Source: Trichosporon coremiiforme
Taxonomy: Eukaryota; Basidiomycota; Tremellomycetes; Trichosporonales; Trichosporonaceae
DNA: 64,000 bases
Assembly: GCA_039545355.1 (NCBI GenBank)
Contig: BCJJ01000005.1
Location: 1,487,008 to 1,551,007, forward strand
Direction: 5' to 3'
Of this stretch, positions 47,489 through 57,374 are shown in pieces; position 1 is the stretch's first letter, and each line of letters begins with the position of its first letter. The position numbers and the translations under genes are program-made. The notes beneath the pieces were generated by a model. The model was given only the letters and a program-made list of their open reading frames with translations. It searched no databases and was not told the origin of the DNA.

Positions 47489-48563
47489 ATGCCGGCGTAC
47501 CTCTGCATCGACGGGGGCGGGACAAAGACGAGGGCGTGGATCGCGGTGCGCGATGAGGGGGGGACGCGGCTTGCGCACGGCGTCGCGGGGTCGGGGAATT
47601 TGTGAGTTGAGCCGCGAGCGTAACGAGCAACGGGGCATGGCTGACGTAAGGACGTTCGGCGTCGATGTCGTCCTGGCAGCGACGAGGGCGGCTGTGTCGG
47701 CGGCCGTGGCGGGTCTGGACGGGGTCGAGGGTGCCGAGTCGCCCTCGTTCGAAGCAGTCTGGGCGGGCTTCGCGGGCTGCGGCCGCATATCGGACCGCGA
47801 GCTGCTGTATCCCCACCTCGCGCCTTTGTTTCCCGGTGCGTCGCTCAGACTCACAGGCGACGGCGATCTGCTGTGCGCTCCGATCGAGGGGCTCGGCGCG
47901 TCGCTCATCTGCGGAACTGGAGCGCTGGCGCAACTCTGGTCCATCCCCCCTCACCCTTCGGAGCCAGTGAGGCTCCTCAGGTCTGGCGGATGGGGACCCG
48001 TCCTCGACGACCGGGGCAGCGCGTGGTCGCTTGGCAAGGCGGCCGTGTGCTCTGTGCTGTTCTACGCTGCGAACGAGTTACCGCTGTTAGGCTGGCAGGA
48101 GGCGCTGCTTGCTCGTCTTGGGACAGACGCGGAGGGCCTGATCCGTACGACGTGCGCGCTGGACAGGACACTGTCGCACGCCGACGCCGACTCGAAGCGC
48201 AAGACGACGATCGCGGGGCTCGGCGACCTGGTCGTCACTGCCGCAGAGGACGGAGATCAAGAGGCGAAGAGCATTCTGCGGCGGATAGCGGGGGAGGTGT
48301 GCGAGATTCTCGAGCCGGTACGAGCGAAACTGGACGAGATGGCGAGCGTCGAGCGAGGTGGAGAGAAGGTCCAGAACGGCGAGGGAAGTGAGGAGGAGGA
48401 GGGAGCAACACTAGTCGTCGCAGGCAGCCTGGGACTGAACGCGATGTTCTGGTCGTTTGTCGAGGAGCAGTTCAAAGCCCGTGCATGGACGTGGTCGCGC
48501 ATCGCCGTCGCGGACCCCGCGCGGGCGGGGTTGGAGCACCTGCTCCGAAACGCTAGCGCGTAG
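47489..48563 (+). CDS. BadF/NAGK-family amino-sugar kinase (GlcNAc/MurNAc kinase candidate)
   Basis: ATP-dependent 6-phosphorylation of GlcNAc and possibly MurNAc. Exons 47489-47601 and 47651-48563 give 341 residues, the usual NAGK length. The phosphate-1 loop CIDGGGTKTRAW is at residues 6-17, and the adenosine/phosphate-2 region reads LICGTGALAQLW followed by GWGPVLDDRGSAWSLGK, as in N-acetylglucosamine kinases. The join gives GSGNLTFGVDVVLAAT, where related kinases have a substrate-binding GPSN. Known relatives differ in specificity: bacterial MurK accepts both MurNAc and GlcNAc, and human NAGK also phosphorylates muramyl dipeptide. Placement next to MurQ and AnmK argues for a role in muramic/GlcNAc salvage. 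Confidence 0.85.
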
Positions 48564-49614
48564 TGTCGTCGCTGCAGACGAGCGCCTAGGCAACCTCCTT
48601 AACCGCTCCAGGCTGACTGGACAAGTTCAGCAGTTGTAGCAGCGTACGTATGATTATGCATCAATCTCAGACTCTCATGTGCCCATGTGCCCGCGTGTCC
48701 ATGTGCTCTCAAAGGAGGCTAGGAGAAGGGAGACTAGCGAGTTAAAGGCTGGCGTAGGGGCAGCAAACTGATGAAACAGTGACATCCTGGGCATATCCGA
48801 CAGCGCGCGACATGTGGGGTGCGTTGCTCCAGGAACTATCTTGCCCTCTGCTCGCTGAGCACCCCGAGAGCATGAGAAGGCCCGAGAGGGTTGTGAGTGG
48901 GGAGGGGAAGCAAGGGGGGCAAGAGAGGACGGGGCAAAGAGATTCCCGAGGTGGTCAAGGGGGACCAAGTGCTCGCTCCAATCACCGGTGGTGCGAAATG
49001 CAACTCATGATTGCTGGGACCGTCTGCTCCTTGGGGGCTGGGGCCGCGTAGCTGCGTAGCTGCGTATTGGTGGTGCCAGGCTGCGCTAGAGAGATAGTCT
49101 CATCATGTTGTAAAGGACGTTAGGGGGTTACCACGCTGCACAGAGGACTCAGTATAGTGTGGCGCAAAGCACCAAGGCCCAGAAACTCAAAGTAAGGCTG
49201 GGTCTAAACTGGACGTCTTGGGGGTAACTCGCCGAGGGCGCCGAGACCGAGTTGTATGAGCCACACGCAACTCGGCTGCCCTATTGCGAGTCCTGCCCCG
49301 GTTCAGGTCCCGACGTGCACCACGCGCTGCACCAAACTCTGCGTCTGGCCCTCCCTCCCTCCCTCACCGAGAGTTTGGGACGTCGCCATCCAGTGCCGCG
49401 CCGTAGCCAGAGTCAAAGCGGTAAGTCGCCGGCATGTCCGGTCCGCTGCGTTCCGTCGTCCCCATGTCGGAACTCATCACGACGGCGTTGGCCGACACCC
49501 ACGCTCGTTCGCTCGCGTAAGAAAGAGAAACGGTCTACGTCTATCATGCATGGGTATGCTAGGGGTTACACTAAGTCGTACAAGCAAAAGTCCTTTGTGT
49601 ATGCGGTACGTAGG
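48564..49614. other. Convergent spacer, 1.05 kb
   Basis: Lies between the 3' ends of the kinase and MurQ genes. Only short chance frames seen. Confidence 0.45.
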
Positions 49615-50747
49615 CTAGAGATTCGCGAGATCCTCCTCGAGCGCGTGCTTCAGAATGCCCCCCGAGGCCCTCAGTCTCCTCTCTGCCTCCTCCCTTCCGC
49701 ATCGCCAGCGCGCAGCCACCATGGCGGCCTTGACGCTTCCACTCTCGTCAATCAACCTGTCGACCGCCTCGTCATTGCTGAGATCCACACCGAGACGTCC
49801 TCTTTTTGAGTACGGCTCGAGCACGGTGCGGACAATATGTCTCGCGCGGGCGACGAGCTTGGCGTTACTCCGCCTCACGTCGACCATGAGGTTTCCGTGG
49901 GTCTTGCCACATCGCAGCTGGACGCCCGTGGAAAGCATGTTCAGGATCATCTTCGTCGCCGTGCCTGCCTTCATGCGGGTCGAGCCCGTGATGACCTCGG
50001 CGCCGACTGGGCATTCGACAGACAGCTCGGCGACCTCAGCGAGCCGGCTCGGACTGACGCACGCGACAGAGGCGGTGAGACAGCCCTGCGCGCGCGCCGC
50101 CTCAAGCGCACCAAGGACATACGGTGTCCTGCCCGACGCGGCCAGGCCGATCACGGTGTCCCGAGCAGGGTCGAGCATGAGGTCTGCAATGTCAGTCGCT
50201 CCAAGGTCGGGGGAGTCCTCAGCCCCCTCGACGGAGTACTGGATCGCACGGGGGCCGCCGGCGATGAGGCCGAGCCACTGGCCGTACGGGGCGGAGAATG
50301 TCGGCGGACTGGGGTCAGCATGCGTTCTGACTGATGTGACGGTGTGAGCACACTCACATTTCGCTCGCGTCGAGTATACCCAGACGCCCACTCGTCCCGG
50401 CGCCGACATAGACGACGCGCCCGCCGCGCGCCACACGAGGGTGTACTGCGTCGACCAGAGCTGCAACGGCGGGAATGCACCGCTGCACGGCGAGCGCGAC
50501 AGTCATGTCCTGAGCGTTGATCATCTCTGCAAGGATCAGCACATCACACCTCCAGACTGAGCTTTCTCCTTCTACGCAGATGCAGAAGACAAGTCTCGTG
50601 CCCGCTGCGCGGACACTCGACGAGCGACTCACCCATCATCTCCACCGTCGACACGACGTCAATGTCGGCCGTCCCCTCATTCCTCGCCTCGGTCTGGAGA
50701 CCCGCGATGCGGTCAATGTCGGACGCCGGCGCCATGGGTATTGTCAT
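49615..50747 (-). CDS. murQ: N-acetylmuramic acid 6-phosphate etherase
   Basis: Cleaves the lactyl ether of MurNAc-6-P to give GlcNAc-6-P and D-lactate. Exons 50747-50633, 50526-50358 and 50308-49615 give 325 residues (298 in E. coli). A single SIS domain carries VVYVGAGTSGRLGILDASE, LIAGGPRAIQYSVEGAED, VIGLAASGRTPYV and GAEVITGSTRMKAGTATKM. Glu94 (DASE) and Glu125 (EGAED) align with E. coli Glu83 and Glu114, the residues implicated in catalysis, with identical spacing. The C-terminal helical bundle (SNDEAVDRLIDESGSVKAAM) is also present. Animal GCKR is a double-SIS relative twice this size, so this is a true etherase type. The first codons upstream of the ATG are TTG, so no longer start is supported. 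Two introns show it is a resident nuclear gene. Confidence 0.93.
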
Positions 50748-51997
50748 GGGTGTGTTGTTGCGAGGTTTCTTCTGCGATGAGTCGCCCAAGGTGATGAAAC
50801 TCGGGGCAGGTGTGCCGCCGTAGTTGCGTGCGAGGTAGAGAAAGTCGCCGGTGGGTCGCTCGGTCGGTCAGACTGGGTTGTCGCTTGTGGGGCCTAGTTG
50901 AGTTGTGAGGTGGGGCTGTCGGAGTCGAGAGAGGTGAGACGGTGGCGATTCTGATTGCAAGTAGAGTCGAGAGACAGTGTGACAGTGACACAGTGAGAGA
51001 GGGGGGAAACAGTCATGTCGGAAGGAGCGAGGAGGGTAAGATAATTATCGAACCCCGTCGTCCCCAGGGCCCAGCAACAGCAACAGCAACGGCAACGGCA
51101 ATGGCAGACAGCGCTAACCACCGCCAGTCACCGGAGATAGAATACCGGCTGGGTTGTCCCCATGTGTCGCCGTACCTTGCGAGTCCTCCGTGCCTTGGCC
51201 AGACTCGACGTTCAGTCAGCGTGCGCGGCGCAATGCGCCAGTGCGCCAGTGCGCTGCGAGCATGCGTGAGCAGAGCGGGGAGGGCAGGCGAGTCCGAGGT
51301 AGCCCGGAGAGAGGGGAAGAGAAGGGGACGGGTCGAAGGGGGGGAGAGGGAGGGAGAGGGGTAGAGGGAAAGGGGGACCCTAGGGACCCGCTCTTGCGCT
51401 CCAAACTTAGGTCGGAGGGGGCTTTGCTGCCGAGTTCGGCTTATTCCCCGACACCTGGCGAACCTTCCTGAACCAAGTCAGCCAGACGCCTGCAACGCCT
51501 GCAACACGCAAAAGGTATGCAGGGAGCCGTTCGCCGCGAATGCCGAGCGCTGCAGCGGTTGGCTGGACTGCAGAGTCTTGTGCCATGCATGCACAAAACT
51601 GACGACGTTTGGACGAAAACGCCCACAGTCAAGTCGCCGCCGAGGCCGCGCTGTTGCCGCCGGCATTGCCGAGTTCAACTCAAAAATTGCCCATGGCACA
51701 TGCTCATTCCGGGATCGACGTGGATGACACAGCACAAACCTGGGCATTTCTGCCGATGCTAGCTCTGCCTGGCGTGCCTTGACGTCTTGGCATCTTGACG
51801 CCTCGACGTCTTCATGGCACGTAATCGCAGCCCGCGATAGTTCGACAGCCGTGTCCGCGACACTCGTCCGATACTGCAGCCTCGGCTCTCGTAACCTCCA
51901 AGTCGTCACCGGCCTCACCGGCCTCACCAGCCCTCACCCCGATCACCTCTCCGACGTCCGGATTCTGTACAAAATGCATGTTCTGCTCTCTAAGAGC
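50748..51997. promoter_or_regulatory. MurQ promoter region and 3' flank of the regulator
   Basis: No gene. Close to the MurQ start lie repeated CGG/CCG triplets (about 50809-50865), including CGG-N10-CCG. A purine-rich stretch (GGGGGGAGAGGGAGGGAGAG, about 51339-51358) occurs further out. Confidence 0.4.
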
Positions 51998-54621
51998 CTA
52001 CTGCTGCTGCCTCACGCTCCCCCAATGGTCCAAGTCCCGCGGCGGCGGGCCCGGCTGCCACACCTCCTGGTGCATCACCGTCGGCATGGGCACGCCCCCG
52101 TCCAGACCCAGGACACCGCTGATGTCGGCCCAGAAACTGTCCGAGCCAGTGTACGCCATGCTCATGTCTATATCTGTGAACACGGGCAGAGGCGGGGGAG
52201 GGGGCGCGCCTGCGTCTGCGGCACTGCGTTCTAACCGTTCACTGAGCCGTTGCAGGAGCTTGGAGCCAGAGGTCTGGAACATTGGAGACAGGTGCACGAA
52301 TTGCTCATGGCACGTATGAACTAGGGGGTCTGTTGTTAGCTAAATCTCCGGGTGCCGCGGTGGCGGCGAGCTGGGTGTGCAGGAGACTCCACTCGGTACT
52401 CGACGCTGCTATCGGTCCGTCTCACACCGACACGGACATGAATAGCGCGGCGGCTGACGGTACCTGGCTCTTGGAGCTCGGCCCAAGGCACCATAGACCA
52501 TGAGTCGCTCGCGCGCTCGGAATTCCGGAATCCGAGCGGGCCAGCATCGTGGAAGTGTTATTTGGAATAGCTTGGTCCACACCACACTTGGCCAGGCCAA
52601 AACGAGTAGCGGGTGAAATGGGTAGAGGATGAATGGAGGGGAGAATTGAAAACTCACCTTCCGGCGGCAGCGAAATTGCTGCAATCAGCGCCGTGTGCAG
52701 GAACAGTTTCGGCCAGAGATGCAGGCTCCCTGCCCACTTGCCCGCGGCCAGGTTGAGCAAGTCGCTCGCGCTCTCGTGCAAGCGGTGCATATCCGGCTGC
52801 GCGCACTGGTTCAGATACCCGTCGACCACAACAAGTGCGACATGGTAGTACAGGCTGATCAGGTCCAGGAGGAATTCGCGCCGGTGGCCGACGGGGAGTT
52901 TGGCGTTCTCCGCGTCTGTGGGTCAGCTAGCTCGGCTTCACGCAAGCGCAGCATTGAAAAAGTGGCTAGGGCTAGGGGGTGGACTCACGCTGAATCTCGT
53001 ACAGCCACTTGGGCGCCCAGCGCTCCAGGTCGTGGCGGCAGTTGCGCAGGACGGCGACCTCGGCGTATGTCAGCGGGCTGGGGCCCGCCTTGCCCGTCAG
53101 CGCCGTCATGACGATACTCCTGGCCGTGGTCAGGCTGCGGTTGACAATGCCGAGGGCGTCGAAGAGCTCGTTCAGCGCGTGCAGCAGGAGATGACTCGTC
53201 CTCCTGGCAGGCACGCCGCGCGGCGGGCGGTCGGGCATGATCGGAATCGACAAATGGAGTATACCATGGGACACCGAGGTCATCTCGAGGAAGTCCCACA
53301 CCCGCCTGTCGCGCTGGTTACTCTGGTTGGGGGTGGCGGTCTCGACGAAACCGCCATAGATGAGACCGGCGGTGATCTCGTCCGCCTTCCAGAAGAAAGA
53401 CCTCGCGATGCCGAGTCCAACGACGTCGTCCCATGTCTTCGGGACTGTGATGTACAGCAGCCGGATGAGGGAGCGCTTGAAGAGCTCCTCCCACCTGTCT
53501 GCGGGCGTGGACAGGCGGTCGCTGAATCGCTTCGCTGCGGCCGTGACGACGGCAGAGAAGAGGAGCGGCGACGGCGTCGGCTGCTCCGTCGAGGCTGTGA
53601 AGCCGAAGAAAATGGCGAGCGAGTCGTAGAACCTGAATAGGAGTCAGCGGGTGAAGATAAGAAGTAAGCTCACGACTCCCAGAGAATCGTCGCGTCGTCG
53701 ATGGACACGTCGAGCGGATCGGGGCGCTGCAATTCGTTGAGCGCGGGCTGGAGGATCTCCCGGAGCCCATGCAGGTGACTCGGGAGGACGAAGCGAGACG
53801 CCGACTCGCGCCTGTGGTGACTGTGATCGTGGATGGGACTGCTTGAGCGATGCCTCTTGCGAACGTGAGGATCATCGTGATAGTCCCTCGCCTCCCTCGC
53901 GTCGCGGCGTTCGCGTTCGCGTTCACGCTCGCGCTCGCGCTCGCGCTCGTGCTTGATCTCATTGAAGCGAGGCGGCACCCCGCCCTCAACCTTGACCTGC
54001 CGCTGCAGCTCTGCGTTGGCTGCGCGCACCGCAGCAATCTCCTGTTGCAGGTTCTGCAGCCGCATCTCGACGCTCTGCTGCCAGCGCAGGTCGTCAACGA
54101 GGATGGCGGCGTTCGCGCGCGGACGCACGACGCACTCGACTCCGTCGTCGCGACATCTGGCGTCAGCGACAACAAGCTCTAGCTGGGGACTCGGGCTGCG
54201 ACCCTCGGGCGAAGCGAGACAGAGGAAGAGGACTCGCACGACCGCTCGACTCTCCGTAATCGGGATCGCCCACGGGGCTGCGGGGTACGGCGAGCGACGG
54301 GGCGAGCGGGGCATTCACACTCGCCATGAATGTGACTCACCTGGTGCAGGGCTTGTCTGGGCCTCCGTCGCACTTGTCTGTCAGTAGATGGCACGCACGC
54401 ACAAGACGTACCTTTAGTTTCTGCCTGCGGCAGTGGAGGCAGGCGCTGGTGCGTTTAGGTTTGGGCTGGCCTGGGTTGCCTGGGTGGGCTGGGTGCGCCA
54501 CATCAGACGGTGGACCTGATGGGCCAGGGGGAGCAGATGGAGCAGAGGGGGCAGAAGGAGCGGAGGGGGCAGAAGGACCACTGGTCGAAGCCGAGGGGGC
54601 CGAGTGATCGGATCTAGGCAT
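51998..54621 (-). CDS. Zn2Cys6 fungal transcription factor within the muramate cluster
   Basis: Nuclear DNA-binding regulator. Exons 54621-54412, 54372-54341, 54156-53674, 53632-52989, 52915-52658 and 52320-51998 give 649 residues. The binuclear cluster is assembled across two introns: C61-x2-C64-x6-C71-x7-C79-x2-C82-x6-C89. A coiled coil (about 100-135) and an Arg-Glu alternating run (about 142-156) follow. The middle region (240-540) has the helical pattern of the fungal transcription factor domain, with FYDSLAIFFGFTAS and FFWKADEITAGLIYGGFVE. The N-terminus is a Pro-Ser-Ala repeat. Sitting between MurQ and AnmK on the same strand, it is the obvious pathway-specific regulator; that role is inferred. 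Confidence 0.88.
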
Positions 54622-55045
54622 TGAGAGGATGGAACAGTGGATGAGATAATGGATCTCTTGGGCTCGAATCGTCGGCCAAAACAGCGAGAAGGCCTACCTA
54701 GTCGAGTCCTAGTCCTGGCTGCGTAGTGCTGCGGGGTCACCGGGGGGGTTAGTGGGGGTAGCGGGGGTAGCTGGGGTTGCGAGGGTTGCTCAGGTGAAAG
54801 ATCACCGCCGAGCGAGTCACGTGCGCCATCTTACCTCCTCCCTCTGCTCCCCAGCCCCGCCCCAACCACAGCACAGCACAGCACGACCACTGCTAACCAC
54901 CGTCGGATGCTATGTTTAGCCCAACCCTAAAAGTGTGCGTCGGCCAAACTCTCCGAAAGGCGGCCCGCGACCCCACCGCCTCGCACATAACATGCATGCC
55001 ATTGCCATCGTGGCCATCGTGGTCGCGCGACTACCAAGTGCTGTG
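54622..55045. other. Spacer upstream of the regulator
   Basis: This 424-bp stretch holds the regulator promoter and AnmK 3' flank. It contains a G/T-rich run (GGGGTTAGTGGGGGTAGCGG, about 54747-54766). No gene seen. Confidence 0.45.
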
Positions 55046-56418
55046 CTACTCGAGCACGACCCGTCCGAGCACATCCGTGTCATCTTTGAGAGCACGTCTC
55101 ATCAGAGATGCAAAGTTGTCTCCCGGTGTCACCTTGCCCAGCACGACCTCGGGACCAGCCTCGAGAGCGGAGACACGCGCCCGCCGCCCGCCCACGCACA
55201 GGTACCCGAGCAACGCGAACAGGACAGCCTCCTTGGCCTCGGCCGGAAGCTTATGCTGCGTCGCTTCGTCCAGTCTTCTCACCCGCGCACCCGGGAACGC
55301 ATCACTCAGCGACGCCATCAGCACCGCGTTGCGCGCTCCCCCACCGCACACTAGCAGGTCTGCTATCGGCCCGTGACTCTGCTCGACGTGGGATTGCAGT
55401 GACCGTGTGATGGACAACGCCGTCAGGCGAGTGACGGTTGCGACGACCGCGTCATCGTCATCCGATAACCCACGAGCACGGAGGTCGGAGACCATCTGCC
55501 GCCCCATCGTCTCGGAGAACAGCTCCCTTCCCGTCGTCTTCGGCGGTTTCCTGGACAGGTACTCGCACTTGCTCAGCCAGTCCTCGACGTACTCTTCGTC
55601 AATCCGGTCCGCCCCAGCCAGTGCCCGCCGTCCGCCCGTGTCACACTGCTCACGGCCCTCAGTCAGAGTGCGAACCGCACAGTCAATGAGCACGTTCCCC
55701 GGCCCCGTGTCGTACGCGAACCACCCGTCAGTGGCCGGAACAACAGACGCATTAGCCATCCCGCCCATGTTCTGGCACACGACGAGTCTGTCACTCCGTA
55801 ACAGGGCCGACTCGAGGACGCCGCTTAATGGCGCACCTTGCCTTCCCACGGCGAGCTCGGCGACGCGAAAGTCACTGGCAACGGTGCTGTCGTTCGTCAG
55901 CATGTATGTTCCTTACTGACTGAATCTGACTGGACTCAACTCACACCCCGGTTCTTTGTGCGATGACAGCGCTCTCACCCATCTGCAACGTCGCTGCTCT
56001 CCTCTGCCCGTTGGCGTATCCACCGCTTCCGCACGAGACGGGATGATGCCATAACGTCTGCCCGTGGCTCGCGATCAGGTCCACGTCCTCGGTCTTCACG
56101 CCTGACTCGAGCACTGCAGACGCAAACACCTCGCCAAGCTCAAAGTTCAGGTCGCATACTTCCTCCAAGCTTGTCGCTGCATCTTTCCGACAGAGAGCCA
56201 GAATCCGGGACCGAAGAGCAGGCGGCACGGGATGCTCGCTGTAGTGCTGCAGCGACAGCGAGACGTCGGATGCGTTCAGCGCCGAGATACGCACGAGGGC
56301 GACGTCCACGCCTGGAGTCGAGTCAGCCAGGATGGGTGGGGTGTCAATAAAGTGGAAGGGCGAACGCACCATCAACAGACGTGCCGCAGTTCAAGCCGAG
56401 CACGTTGAGCGTCGCCAT
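55046..56418 (-). CDS. anmK: Anhydro-N-acetylmuramic acid kinase
   Basis: Opens the 1,6-anhydro ring of anhMurNAc and phosphorylates O6 to give MurNAc-6-P, the MurQ substrate. Exons 56418-56370, 56311-55945 and 55886-55046 give 418 residues (about 370 in bacteria). Family motifs occur in order: LNCGTSVDGVDVALV (9-23, ATP-binding loop), LIASHGQTLWHHP, VASDFRVAELAVGRQGAPL, QNMGGMANASV, AYDTGPGNVLID with the catalytic-base Asp at 198, TTGRELF, and VCGGGARN. The bacterial MSGTSLDG is NCGTSVDG here. The longer C-terminal part has an Asp-rich insert (SDDDDAVVA). The small 49-nt first exon was found from the conserved N-terminus. Divergent from the transporter at 57375. Confidence 0.93.
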
Positions 56419-57374
56419 GGGTTTGAGGCTGACACGGATGGGACAATGCCAAGACTTGCAAGCGGGCTAGCAATCAAGGAGGCCCTGCCCTCAGCCTCAG
56501 CGGCCAGTTCGCCGATGACCCGCAGGTGGCAGCACCGTAGCCTTGGTCGAGGTAAAGCCTTATCTGGGCCCATTGCACACGGCGTCCATACAATACAATC
56601 GCAAAGCAACGCAATAGGTCAGCAGTGTGTCGACTCGAGGATCGGCGAAATCAGCCGTTCCGAGACGAGTGCCGATCTTCCAGGCACATCGTCGTATGCC
56701 TCAAGGAACGTGGGGACTATTCCAGCATTCCAGTCTTGTGCACACTGCGTTCTTGCCACGGTGCACGTCGCCCTGTGTCCACCCAGAGCCAGAGCGCCGG
56801 CGGGGAGCGCCGCGCCGAGATCCGTCCATTCTCCAAGGGCGCCGAGCTTCCTCCGTTGTTGATTGGCACTCGGGGCAGGGTCCTCTATCTCGAACCCAGC
56901 ATTAAGATCTGCATAGCTCAGTTGGCAAACGAGAGTCCAGAGTGCACAGAGTGCACAGAGTGACAGACATTGCACGGCCTGCACGGCATGCACGGGTCAG
57001 TCGACGGTCTCGCCCGCGTCATGTCAGGGTCTCGATGCCAAGCCAGAGCCCACAGTCGAGACAATATCCATAAAATCTTGGTCCTTACGGTGCGTGCCGT
57101 GTGCGCCTGTGCGCCGTGTACGGCAGTGTGCCATGGACATGCCGAGGGTCCGAGTCCTCGATCACCTCCACTGCTGGTACCCGCGCGATATCCGTATCCG
57201 TATCGACGCTTATGCACGCCCACTTGCTTCTTACTCTGACTCGCAGAAACCGAACAAGCATGCCGTCGCTACCCCTGCCGAGGTTCCCGCGGCTATCTTA
57301 GATTGCCTGTCGCAACATGCATTCCCCGACACACTCTGCTCTCGACAGTGAACAGTGACAAGGGCTGAAGGAGG
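56419..57374. promoter_or_regulatory. Divergent promoter of AnmK and the Dal5-type transporter
   Basis: No gene I can support. It contains two adjacent 9-bp-period repeats: AGTGCACAG units (56941-56960) and three GCACGG units (56972-56977, 56981-56986, 56990-56995), so that CGG triplets recur every 9 bp as CGG-N6-CGG-N6-CGG. Such direct CGG repeats are plausible Zn2Cys6 binding sites. Confidence 0.45.

Noticed and set aside
49615..50747. Glucokinase regulatory protein (GCKR) as identity of the MurQ gene
   Set aside because: GCKR has two SIS domains and about 620 residues; this is a single-SIS 325-residue protein with etherase residues.
56905..56935. tRNA-like A box (TAGCTCAGTTGG) in the AnmK promoter
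   Set aside because: No acceptor stem, anticodon arm or B box on the same strand; a partial B-box-like string lies on the opposite strand.
56619..56993. 124-codon minus-strand frame with a signal-peptide-like start
   Set aside because: The hydrophobic start is encoded by the 9-bp tandem repeats, nothing resembles a known family, and it lies in a divergent promoter.
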